Assembly: GCF_009760405.1 (NCBI RefSeq) | Contig: NZ_WRPP01000006.1 | Coordinates: 62,001 to 126,000, forward strand | DNA from: Nocardia terrae | GTDB lineage: Bacteria > Actinomycetota > Actinomycetes > Mycobacteriales > Mycobacteriaceae | DNA: 64,000 nucleotides | Reading direction: 5' to 3' | Shown: piece after piece, positions 23,170 through 30,879 of the stretch | How the letters are laid out: each line of letters opens with the position of its first letter | Numbering within the stretch: position 1 is the stretch's first letter | Notes under the pieces: model-generated | Database searches by the model: none | What the model was told of the DNA's origin: nothing | The model's input: the letters and a program-made list of their open reading frames with translations, nothing else | Made by a program: the position numbers and the translations under genes

Positions 23170-24476
23170 CCCAGCTGATCGAGCCCACCCCGCCGGTGCG
23201 CACCGCCGAACCGATCGCGGCCATCCTGGCGGAACCCGTCACCGCCGTCCTCCCCGAACCCGCGCTCGCCCCCGCGCCGGTACGCCGGGGCGCGCTGCCC
23301 TCGCTGACCGGCGCCCGCTGGTGGGCGGCGTTCGCGGTATTCGTGCTGCACGCCTTGGTATTCCTGCCGGTCTACCCGTTCCAGAAGTCGGAGCTGTTCC
23401 GCCACATCCACGAGTGGGTGCCGATGCAGCTGGGCGCGGCGGGCGTGACGTTCTTCTTCGTGCTGTCCGGCTTCATCATCTACTGGTCGTTCAAGCCGGG
23501 CACGACCAAGCGCGCCTTCTACCGGCGGCGGGTGCTCAAGATCTATCCGACGCATCTGCTGGCGGCGTTCGCGTTCATCGCCGCGGCGAGCGTGCCGCTG
23601 CATCGCGCGGTGGTGTGGGTGCCGAACCTCTTCCTGGTGCACACCTGGGTGCCGAAGTGGACCACGGTCGGCGGGTTGAACGTGCCCTCCTGGTCGCTGG
23701 CCGCGGAAGTGCTGTTCTACGGCAGCTTCCCGCTGTTGCTGCCGTTGGTCATGCGCATCCCGACGCGCCGCCTGCTGCTGGCCATGGGCCTGCTGATGCT
23801 GGGCATCGTCGCGCTGCACACCTCGTACTTCCTGTGGGTGGACGGTCCCAAGGGCATCGCGAACGCCTTCGCGCCCCGCCTGGTTCCGGGCAACGTCTCG
23901 CCGCACTACGAGCTGCACGCCTCCCCGGCATGGTTCCAGCAGCCGAATATCCCGGTGTCGCCGTCGTATTGGCTCAGCTACACCTTCCCGCTCTCGCGGC
24001 TGCCCGAGTTCTTCCTGGGTGTGCTGGCCGCCCGCATGGTGATCGAAGGGCGTTGGCGCAACACGAATATGGCGTGGCCGCTGCTGGCTCTGACCGTCGC
24101 CTACGCGGCGACCTGGGTGGTGCCGGTGAACTACAAGATGTCGGTGCTGCTGCTGCCGCCGATGACCGCGGTCGTGGCGACCATGGCGGCCCGGGATCTG
24201 GCCGGTATCCGCGGCATCAACTCCCATCCGCGCATGGTGTGGCTGGGCAATGTGTCCTTCGCTTTCTATCTGATCCAGTTCCCGGTGATGGTGCTGGTGA
24301 CGCGATACCTGATCGGCGGCAAGGAGTTCGGCATCCTGGGCTGGGCGGGCTTCGCGCTGCTGTGCCTGGTGGTCTCGACGGCGCTGGCCGCGGTGCTCTA
24401 CCACTGGGTGGATCTGCCGATCATGCGCAACTTCGCCCGCGCCAAGCCCAAGGCCGCCGCCTCGCCCCGCTCCTAG
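23166..24476 (+). CDS. Acyltransferase-3 family membrane protein
   Basis: A membrane-bound O-acyltransferase of 436 residues. After a proline-rich cytoplasmic N terminus (about 50 residues) there are about ten transmembrane helices. GAAGVTFFFVLSGFIIYW with the Arg-rich RRRVLKIYPTH loop is the diagnostic core of the family, which moves acetyl, succinyl or longer acyl groups onto sugars and lipids. The usual HWVPM sequence at the first periplasmic loop is present, and the late helix pair ends YHWVDLPIMR. The start overlaps copy 2 of the SGNH hydrolase. In OatA-like proteins these two domains are fused; here they are separate genes. Its stop overlaps the convergent exporter gene by 4 bases. Confidence 0.9.
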   Translation: MTQLIEPTPPVRTAEPIAAILAEPVTAVLPEPALAPAPVRRGALPSLTGARWWAAFAVFVLHALVFLPVYPFQKSELFRHIHEWVPMQLGAAGVTFFFVLSGFIIYWSFKPGTTKRAFYRRRVLKIYPTHLLAAFAFIAAASVPLHRAVVWVPNLFLVHTWVPKWTTVGGLNVPSWSLAAEVLFYGSFPLLLPLVMRIPTRRLLLAMGLLMLGIVALHTSYFLWVDGPKGIANAFAPRLVPGNVSPHYELHASPAWFQQPNIPVSPSYWLSYTFPLSRLPEFFLGVLAARMVIEGRWRNTNMAWPLLALTVAYAATWVVPVNYKMSVLLLPPMTAVVATMAARDLAGIRGINSHPRMVWLGNVSFAFYLIQFPVMVLVTRYLIGGKEFGILGWAGFALLCLVVSTALAAVLYHWVDLPIMRNFARAKPKAAASPRS

Positions 24477-26098
24477 CCGTCTCGATCGGATGAACGGGCA
24501 CGCAGCACGATCGAGCTGATCAGACCGAGGGTGAGGAACCCGGCGGCGGTGAACAGCGCGGTTCGGGTGGCGTCGGCGAATCCCTCGGACAGCGCGGTCG
24601 TGATCCGCGGCCCGGCCGGCCCGAACCGGCCGTTCGGGCCTTGGGCCCGCAGCCCCGAGATCGCGCCTCCGGCAGAATCTCTGGTCGCGGTGACCAACCC
24701 CTGCTCGGCGGTCACCGGCAGATGCCCGACCGCATCCAGCCGCTCGCCCAGGTCGTGTGCCAGACCGAGGGACAGCACCGCGCCGAGAACGGCGGCGCCG
24801 AGGGCCGCGCCGAGCTGCCGCACGGTGCTCTGCGTGGCGGAGCCCTGTCCCGACTTCTCCGGTGGGACGTCCACCAGCACGGTGCCCGCCAATTGTGCCG
24901 AGGCCAGCCCCAATCCGGCCCCGTACCAGGCCAGCAGCGCCGCGAGCAGCCACGGTGAGACCGTCGCGGACAGGCACAGCGCCACCGCCGACACGCCGGT
25001 CACCTCGAGCGTCAGTCCGGCGATCACCGTTCCGGGTGCGCCCAGCACCGCCGCGATATGCCGGGCGGCGGCGCCGGATCCGAAGGCGCCCAATGCCATT
25101 GCGGCCAGCACCAGGCCGGCGCCCATGGTCGACAGGCCGAGCGCGTTGACCAGGAACAGCGGCAGCACGAGCAGCAGCCCGAACTCGCCGATCGCCACCG
25201 TCAGGGCGGTCAGATTGCCCCAGCCGAAGGTGGGCAGGGAGAACAGGCCCAGGTCCAGGATGGCGGATCGGCCCCGGCGGGCGCGGTGCCGTTCCCATCG
25301 CAGGAACAGCGCCAGCGCGGCGATGCCGATCAGCCCCGTGACCGGAACGATCGAGATCGGCGCGTGCCGCGGCCATTCGAAGCCGAACAGCCGGAACTCG
25401 GTCAGCGGCCGCCACCAGCCCAGGCGCTGCCCCTCGATCAGCGCGAAGATCACCCCGCCGAATCCGACGACGCTGAGCAGTAATCCGTCGACGTCGAGGC
25501 CGGGCTCGGTGATCTCGGCGCGGGTCTCCCGCACCACCAGCAGCGCCCCCGCCGCGACCGCGATGCCGATCGGGATATTGACCAGGAAGATCCAACGCCA
25601 ATCGGCATAGGTCGTCAGGCTGCCGCCCAGCAGCGGTCCCACCGCGGCCATACCGGAGATGACCGCGCCCCACACCGCGAAGGCGACGATGCGATCCCGG
25701 CCCCGGAAGGTGGCGTTCACGCTGGACAGGGTCGCCGGCAATACGAACGCGCCGCCGACGCCCTGCACCACGCGCGCCAGGATCAGCGCTCCCGAGCTCC
25801 CGGCCAGGGCGGCGAAAACACTGCCCGCCAGGAACACCGATATACCGGCCAGGAATATCCGGCGGCGGCCGAGCCGGTCGCCGAGCCGTCCCGCGGTCAG
25901 CAGCAGGGCCGCGAAAACCACGGAGTAGGAACTGTTCACCCATTGCGCGTCGGTCAGGTCGAGGCCGAGATCGGTGACGATCACCGGCAGCGCGACGCCG
26001 ACGATGGTGCCGTCCACGACGATCATCGACAGTCCTGCGGCCAGTACGCCCAGCCCGATCCAAGCGCGCCGGTCGGCCACGGTGTTGAGGGTCTGCAT
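24473..26098 (-). CDS. DHA2-type drug:H+ antiporter (MFS)
   Basis: A major-facilitator exporter of 541 residues with about 14 transmembrane spans, the DHA2/EmrB-QacA layout. Visible motifs are the A-loop GRLGDRLGRRR (about 70-80), motif C-like GPLLGGSLT in the fifth helix, and WRWIFLVNIPIG, typical of the 14-span subfamily. Targets are lipophilic or cationic compounds; none can be named. It is divergent from the phosphoesterase gene and convergent with the acyltransferase gene. No regulator lies next to it. Confidence 0.9.
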   Translation of the reverse strand: MQTLNTVADRRAWIGLGVLAAGLSMIVVDGTIVGVALPVIVTDLGLDLTDAQWVNSSYSVVFAALLLTAGRLGDRLGRRRIFLAGISVFLAGSVFAALAGSSGALILARVVQGVGGAFVLPATLSSVNATFRGRDRIVAFAVWGAVISGMAAVGPLLGGSLTTYADWRWIFLVNIPIGIAVAAGALLVVRETRAEITEPGLDVDGLLLSVVGFGGVIFALIEGQRLGWWRPLTEFRLFGFEWPRHAPISIVPVTGLIGIAALALFLRWERHRARRGRSAILDLGLFSLPTFGWGNLTALTVAIGEFGLLLVLPLFLVNALGLSTMGAGLVLAAMALGAFGSGAAARHIAAVLGAPGTVIAGLTLEVTGVSAVALCLSATVSPWLLAALLAWYGAGLGLASAQLAGTVLVDVPPEKSGQGSATQSTVRQLGAALGAAVLGAVLSLGLAHDLGERLDAVGHLPVTAEQGLVTATRDSAGGAISGLRAQGPNGRFGPAGPRITTALSEGFADATRTALFTAAGFLTLGLISSIVLRARSSDRDG

Positions 26099-26398
26099 TG
26101 CTGGAATTCTGCGGATTCGAGCGGCCGTGCCGTAGGGCCTATCGATCGATCCGGGACCAACCTTCGATGGACGCGGAATTCATCAGTTCGACGCCGGGGT
26201 CGCCCGCGGTGTTCCCCGGCTGCTCGATGTTGCTCGGTCATAGCCGATATCGATTGGCACGCAAGGTCTCTCGCGTTGTGGTCGAGTGTCCAATAGGCGG
26301 TCGGTGTTCACCGTCCGGCCATGGGCGGACCGGCGATTCGACACCTGTCGCAGGTTTCATTCGGGGCGCATTTGTAACGACCCGCAAAAGGAACATGT
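26099..26398. other. Divergent promoter region, exporter and phosphoesterase
   Basis: A 300-base region between divergent genes. AAAGGA upstream of 26399 is the ribosome site of the phosphoesterase. No operator-like palindrome and no clear promoter pair were found. Confidence 0.4.
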
Positions 26399-27934
26399 AT
26401 GCGCCACAACGGCGTTCGTCACCTCGGTGGCAAATCCCTCGTTATCGCGGCCGCGGCTGCGCTGGTCGCACTCGGAGGCTCGGCGGTCGCGCCGACGGCC
26501 GCGCACGCCGCGGTGATGAGCCCGAACCTCATCGTCGACGGCGATGCCGAGGCGGTGGCGCAGTGCTCGCCGAAGGGCCTGGACGGCATGACGCTGCCGG
26601 GCTGGAACATCGGCAAGGGTGAACCGAATGCGGTGTGCTACGGGCAGTCCGGCTGGCCCGACGCCTCCTCGCCGGGCCCGGCCAACCGGGGCGCGAAGTT
26701 CTTCGCGGGCGGCGGCACCGGCAATGCCGAGATGGATCAGACCGTCAATGTCTCGGCCGCGGGCTCGGCCATCGACCAGGGCGGCGTGAGCTTCGACCTC
26801 GACGGCTGGCTGGGCGGCTACGGCGCGCAGGACGACCGGGTCAATATGACCGCGACCTTCCTCAACGCGTCGGGCGCCCAGCTCGGCTCGGCCGAGTGTG
26901 ACGACGTCAGCAGCATCGACCGCGGCCTCAAAACCGCCCTGCTGCAGCGCGATACGAAGGGCACCCTGCCCAAGGGCACCCGCGCGGTGAAGATCCAGCT
27001 GAACTTCACCTGGACCGACGGCGACACCAATGACGGCTACGCCGACGACCTGTCGTTCACCATCGGCGCGTCGCTGCCCGCGCCCAAGCTGACCGCGCCC
27101 GCCACCACCGTGCCGGGTTACGACCACGTCTTCATGGTCTACCTGGAGAACCAGGACTACGACGGCCTGTCCGGCATCATCGGTAATCCGCTGGCCCCCT
27201 ACATCAATGGCCTGCGGCCGCAGGGCGCGACGCTGAGCCAGTCCTACGCCACGACCCACCCGAGCGACCCGAACTACGTCGCGCTGGCGGCGGGCGGTCT
27301 GTACGGGCTGGTCGACAACAGCGTGACCACCACGACCCTCGCCGCCAACCACATCGGCAACAGCGTCGACGCCGCGCACAAGACCTGGAAGGGCTACGCC
27401 GAGGACGCCAACGGCAACTGCGATCAGACCGCGCACGGCCAGTACTACCAGGACGATCTGCCGTTCCTGTACTTCAAGAACATGAAGTCGGATCCGGCCT
27501 ACTGCGCGGCGCACCTGCAGCCGCTCACCCAGATGACCGAGGACCTGAAGTCGGCCGCCACCACCCCGAACTTCGTGTGGTTCGCTGCCAACGAATGCCA
27601 CAACATGGAAGGCTGCGGCGTCGCCTCGGGTGACAGCTGGCTCAGCGGCACCCTGCCCGCCATCTTCAACTCCCCGGCGTGGAAGCAGCAGCGCTCCCTG
27701 TTGCTGCTGACCTTCGACGAGGGCGCCACCAAGGCGTTCGGCCCGCTGTTCCCGAACCGGGTGCCGACCATCATGATCGGCTCGCAGAACACGGTGAAGG
27801 CCGGCTTCACCAGCTCGCAGCGCACCGACCAGTACGGCCTGCTCCGCACCATCGACACCGCCCTGGGCCTGCAGCCGCTGACCAACAACGACCGCTACGC
27901 GGCCACGGTGAACGACATCTGGTCCGGACACTGA
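26399..27934 (+). CDS. Secreted phosphoesterase with N-terminal carbohydrate-type domain
   Basis: An exported protein of 511 residues. The signal peptide ends near AAHA (about 37). Residues about 40-225 look like a galactose-binding-like jelly roll (NLIVDGDAEA, then FDLDGWLGGYGAQDD and RAVKIQLNFTWTDGDT). Residues about 235-505 belong to the phosphoesterase family of acid phosphatases and phospholipase-C-like enzymes: HVFMVYLENQDYDGL, the SYATTHPSDPNYVALAAGG block with the nucleophile region, FVWFAANECHNMEGCG, and LLTFDEGATK. It could cleave phosphate esters outside the cell or in the wall. A hairpin follows the stop. The two-domain build is seen in other actinobacteria. Confidence 0.87.
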   Translation: MRHNGVRHLGGKSLVIAAAAALVALGGSAVAPTAAHAAVMSPNLIVDGDAEAVAQCSPKGLDGMTLPGWNIGKGEPNAVCYGQSGWPDASSPGPANRGAKFFAGGGTGNAEMDQTVNVSAAGSAIDQGGVSFDLDGWLGGYGAQDDRVNMTATFLNASGAQLGSAECDDVSSIDRGLKTALLQRDTKGTLPKGTRAVKIQLNFTWTDGDTNDGYADDLSFTIGASLPAPKLTAPATTVPGYDHVFMVYLENQDYDGLSGIIGNPLAPYINGLRPQGATLSQSYATTHPSDPNYVALAAGGLYGLVDNSVTTTTLAANHIGNSVDAAHKTWKGYAEDANGNCDQTAHGQYYQDDLPFLYFKNMKSDPAYCAAHLQPLTQMTEDLKSAATTPNFVWFAANECHNMEGCGVASGDSWLSGTLPAIFNSPAWKQQRSLLLLTFDEGATKAFGPLFPNRVPTIMIGSQNTVKAGFTSSQRTDQYGLLRTIDTALGLQPLTNNDRYAATVNDIWSGH

Positions 27935-27946
27935 CAATTCGGTCCG

Positions 27947-27981
27947 GCATGCGGCGTGTCTCCGGACGGCGCGCCGCATGC
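27947..27981 (+). terminator. GC-rich hairpin after the phosphoesterase gene
   Basis: Arms GCATGCGGCG (27947-27956) and CGCCGCATGC (27972-27981) are perfect complements with a 15-base loop. No T tract follows. It lies 12 bases after the stop. Confidence 0.5.
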
Positions 27982-28035
27982 TGGGCCGATGGCGAGGTCC
28001 GGCATCCTGTCGCCTCCCGCCGCTAATCTGCGGGG

Positions 28036-28704
28036 ATGGTCAAACCGGAATCGGCGCTGCGCCGCTTGATGCGTGACACGGGAAAGCTGCTGGAGCCGTA
28101 CGGGTTTGAGGGCGGCGATCCGACCTGGGTGCGGGTCACCCCCGACGGTGTGGCGGCGGTGGCGCGCACCCGGACCTTCCGGTCCTTCACCGGCGGGCAG
28201 CAAGTGCTGCGCTTCGGGCTGGGCTCCTGGGCCACGCCGACGGCCTGGTGGGAGTTCTGCAACTGGCGCAACGAGCGGCTGGGCCTGTCGCCCACCGCGC
28301 TCGAGGCCGCGAGCGGTCCCGGCCTGCTCACCGACGACGGCCTGCCCGACGAGCGGGCCGAACTGTGGTCCGTGCGCCTGGACCCGTACCTGCCCGGCCA
28401 CGTGATGACAGCCGACGTCACCGCGATCCGCGCCGAGCTGCCCCGCCGCGTCCACGCCCTCGCCCGCCGGGCCCTACGCATGGCGGAACCGGGCCGCTAC
28501 CTGGGAGAGCTACTCGCGCAACCGAACCCGCACACCGGCGCCTGGGAGGCCATCGCGGTCCTGCTGGCCCAGCACGGCCCGAGCGCCCAGTTCGACGAGG
28601 CGATCGACAACCTCCGCCGCTGCGCGGACGAACAACCCTCGATCTACACCCGGCATGTCCTCGACTACGTGTCGGCACGCACCTTGTCGAGGCGCTCGGC
28701 ATAG
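28036..28704 (+). CDS. Hypothetical protein, DUF4304-like N terminus
   Basis: A 222-residue cytoplasmic protein without signal or membrane spans. The first 100 residues (LRRLMRDTGKLLEPYGFEGG, then WVRVTPDGVAAVARTRTFR and LRFGLGSWATP) resemble the DUF4304-type fold, which pairs a long helix with beta strands; the rest is helical. No catalytic motif is seen. A TAATCT -10 box at 28024-28029 lies 6 bases before the ATG, so the transcript is probably leaderless. It overlaps the convergent zinc-ribbon gene by 40 bases. Confidence 0.7.
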   Translation: MVKPESALRRLMRDTGKLLEPYGFEGGDPTWVRVTPDGVAAVARTRTFRSFTGGQQVLRFGLGSWATPTAWWEFCNWRNERLGLSPTALEAASGPGLLTDDGLPDERAELWSVRLDPYLPGHVMTADVTAIRAELPRRVHALARRALRMAEPGRYLGELLAQPNPHTGAWEAIAVLLAQHGPSAQFDEAIDNLRRCADEQPSIYTRHVLDYVSARTLSRRSA

Positions 28705-28886
28705 AGATGGACACGCCCGCAGTCGAGACAGACCAGGGCGAGCAGATCAGTCAGCTTCCGCCCGCCCCTTCGTGAGATCAGAAACATCTCGACCGCGCTT
28801 TCCGCCGGCACCCGCTGCCCGCCGCAGTCGGGGCAGGGCGTGGTCGGCGGCGTCACCCATTCGGGCTCTCGCCTTTTCCAAAACAT
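28665..28886 (-). CDS. Small zinc-ribbon protein
   Basis: A 73-residue protein with two CPDCG/CLDCG knuckles (residues about 18-22 and 53-57) that should hold one zinc ion. Between them lies the segment AVEMFLISRRGGRKLTDLLA. The ATG lies 1 base after the stop of the upstream membrane gene, so both are translated together. Its end overlaps the opposite-strand hypothetical gene by 40 bases. No function is recognised; small zinc ribbons may bind nucleic acids or proteins. Confidence 0.7.
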   Translation of the reverse strand: MFWKRREPEWVTPPTTPCPDCGGQRVPAESAVEMFLISRRGGRKLTDLLALVCLDCGRVHLYAERLDKVRADT

Positions 28887-28887
28887 G

Positions 28888-29193
28888 CTATTCGTGCCCG
28901 GTGGATTGCTGATATGCGCGCCAGGCCTTCTGGGTTTCGGTCAGTTTGGGTTTGGGCGTGCGATTGCGGAAGAAATTGACGATCATCATGACCGGCAGGA
29001 TGAAGGCCTGGAAGAAGATGAAATACGACCCGCCGTCGAAAAGGAAGGCGAGGTAGAAGGCGTAGCCGAGAAAGCCGACGCCGAAGATGGCATTGAGCGC
29101 CCGCGACCAGTCGTTCTGCCCCTGGCGAAGCGCTGCCAGCACGAGCATGATCACCCCGCTGAGCGCGAGCAGACCGACATACCAATTGAACAT
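28888..29193 (-). CDS. Small membrane protein with three spans
   Basis: A 101-residue membrane protein. Three hydrophobic spans are visible (about 3-20, 32-52, and 56-76 with many aromatic residues), followed by a charged C terminus (RNRTPKPKLTETQKAWRAYQQ). The ATG at 29193 has GGGGGA upstream and is preferred over an ATG six codons earlier. It lies 107 bp after narI on the same strand, so it could be read through from the nar operon, but an own promoter is possible. No family is recognised. Confidence 0.7.
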   Translation of the reverse strand: MFNWYVGLLALSGVIMLVLAALRQGQNDWSRALNAIFGVGFLGYAFYLAFLFDGGSYFIFFQAFILPVMMIVNFFRNRTPKPKLTETQKAWRAYQQSTGHE

Positions 29194-29300
29194 GGAGTCC
29201 CCCGAAGACAATTCGAGCCCAACCGGTCGATCAGGCCGCGCGAAACCTTAACATCGGCCGAAGCCGAGTGCCATCGGGATTTCGATGAGCGCCCGGTGAC

Positions 29301-30035
29301 TCAGCGACGGGGGATCGCCGGGGTTTCCCAGGCGCGGGCGTAGCGGGTCTTGTCGGCGGACTTGGTGGGTTTGGCGCGGTAGACGACGTAGGGGCGGACC
29401 AGGTAGCCGACGGGGGCGGAGAACATGTGGACCAGGCGGGTGTAGGGCCAGAAGGCGATGAGCGCCAACACGATCAGGCCGTGCACCTGGAAGGTCCAGG
29501 GGGTGCCGACCATGAGGTCGGGGTGGGGGTGCAGGGTGAACAGGCTGCGGAACCACGGGGAGACGGTGTCGCGGTAGTTGTAGGTGCCCCACAGCAGGTT
29601 GCTGCCCCAGGTGTTGAGCAGGCCGGTGATCAGGGCCGCGGCCAGCAGGACGTACATCGCCTTGTCGTTGGCGGTGGTGGCCTGGCGCACGGCGGTGAAC
29701 TTGATGCGGCGGTAGATCAGAATGCCGATGCCGGCGATGACCGCGAGTCCCGCCACCGATCCCGCGGAGACCGCCACCACGTGATAGGTCTCCTCGGAGA
29801 CGCCGACGGCCTCGGTCCACGACTGCGGAATCAGCACGCCGAGCACATGCCCGCCGATCACGCCGAGCATGCCGAAGTGGAACAGCGGGCTGCCCAGCTT
29901 CAGCAGCCGCGACTCGTAGATCTGCGAAGACCGTGTGGTCCAGCCGAATTGGTCGGTGCGGTAGCGCCACAGGTGCCCCAGCACGAACGAGGTGAAGGCG
30001 ATGTAGGGGAGCATCAGCCAGAGCGTCGAGCTCAT
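29301..30035 (-). CDS. narI: Respiratory nitrate reductase gamma subunit (cytochrome b)
   Basis: NarI is the membrane diheme cytochrome b that takes electrons from menaquinol and passes them to NarH. The 244 residues show five hydrophobic spans and histidines placed for two b-hemes (for example FHFGMLGVIGGHVLG and FQVHGLIVLALIAFWPYTRLVHMFS). The ATG overlaps the narJ stop (ATGA). It is the last gene of narGH-(mini ORF)-JI and has no terminator immediately behind it. Confidence 0.96.
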   Translation of the reverse strand: MSSTLWLMLPYIAFTSFVLGHLWRYRTDQFGWTTRSSQIYESRLLKLGSPLFHFGMLGVIGGHVLGVLIPQSWTEAVGVSEETYHVVAVSAGSVAGLAVIAGIGILIYRRIKFTAVRQATTANDKAMYVLLAAALITGLLNTWGSNLLWGTYNYRDTVSPWFRSLFTLHPHPDLMVGTPWTFQVHGLIVLALIAFWPYTRLVHMFSAPVGYLVRPYVVYRAKPTKSADKTRYARAWETPAIPRR

Positions 30036-30712
30036 CGGCGGGCCTCCTGTCCGGTGAAGGCGATCGGGTCCATGGCGAAGGGGTCGAGGCCGACCTCTTC
30101 GCCGGGCGGACCTTCGGCGGCGAGTTCGGCGATGCGCCGGCGGTCGGCGGTGGTGACCGGTGGCAGGGTCGCCACCACCGACGCCAGCACCCCGGTGTAG
30201 GGAGATCCGCTGTCGGAAAGCGACAACCGCAGCAGTTCCAGCACCGGGACGTGTTCGCCCAGCAGCCGTTCGCCGCCGACAGGGTCGACGGTGGCGGCGA
30301 ATTCGAGCAGCACGGGCAGATGGTCGGGCAGTTCCTCGTCGCCGAGTTCGACACCCGCGTGCCGGTAGGCGTGCTTGAACCGCAGCAGGGCCATGCCGCG
30401 CTTGCGGGTGTCGCCGTAGGCGTAGAAGGTCAGGTGCAGGCTGGCCCGGCGGCGCATGTCGAAGGTCTCGACGTAGTTCTGGGCCAGCGTGATCGGGTCG
30501 GTGGTGCGCAGGTGGGTGAGGAACCCGGCCAGCAGCGGCCGGACCGCGTCGGGCAGTTCGGCCACGGCGGCGTCGAGATCGTCGAGCATGGCCAGGGTCT
30601 GCTCGCTCGGATAGTCGAGCAGCAGCGCGCCCAGCCGCCACACCAGGCGGCGCTCGCGGTCGCTCATGGCGACGGCGGGTTCGGGCCGGCGACGCAGTTT
30701 CAGCAGGCTCAT
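30032..30712 (-). CDS. narJ: Nitrate reductase assembly chaperone NarJ
   Basis: NarJ is the cytoplasmic chaperone that holds NarGH until molybdenum cofactor is inserted, then allows docking on NarI. The 226 residues are all-helical with the family segments WRLGALLLDYPSEQT, QNYVETFDMRRRASLHLTFYAYGDTRKRG and LPDHLPVLLEF. The ATG lies within an ATGA overlap with the mini-ORF before it. The first 36 residues are matched by that mini-ORF. C-terminal coupling to narI is also ATGA. Confidence 0.96.
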   Translation of the reverse strand: MSLLKLRRRPEPAVAMSDRERRLVWRLGALLLDYPSEQTLAMLDDLDAAVAELPDAVRPLLAGFLTHLRTTDPITLAQNYVETFDMRRRASLHLTFYAYGDTRKRGMALLRFKHAYRHAGVELGDEELPDHLPVLLEFAATVDPVGGERLLGEHVPVLELLRLSLSDSGSPYTGVLASVVATLPPVTTADRRRIAELAAEGPPGEEVGLDPFAMDPIAFTGQEARR

Positions 30713-30879
30713 CGCGGCGCTCCGGTGGATTCCGGTGCGGTGGCGTCGAGTTCGGCCGAGCGGGCGGCGGTCCGTGCGTTCGGGTAGTCGAGGGCAAGCG
30801 CGCCGAGCCGCCACATGTGATGGTGTTCGGGTGTGGTGGCGGCGGGTTCGGAACGCCGTCGCAGTCTCAGCAGGTTCAT
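30709..30879 (-). CDS. 56-residue duplicate of the NarJ N terminus
   Basis: A short frame between narH and narJ. It starts MNLLRLRRRSEPA, keeps WRLGALALDYP and then diverges to a Ala/Thr/Glu-rich end; narJ itself starts MSLLKLRRRPEPA and has WRLGALLLDYP at the same distance. Its ATG overlaps the narH stop and its stop overlaps the narJ start, both as 4-base ATGA. It thus looks like a partial tandem duplication kept in an open, coupled frame. It may be translated as a leader that passes ribosomes to narJ, bind a partner as NarJ does, or be a decaying copy. Confidence 0.6.
   Translation of the reverse strand: MNLLRLRRRSEPAATTPEHHHMWRLGALALDYPNARTAARSAELDATAPESTGAPR

Noticed and set aside
26306..26327. 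GTTCACC-like half of a PHO box before the phosphoesterase gene
   Set aside because: Only one imperfect 11-mer is present; a PhoP site needs at least two direct repeats.
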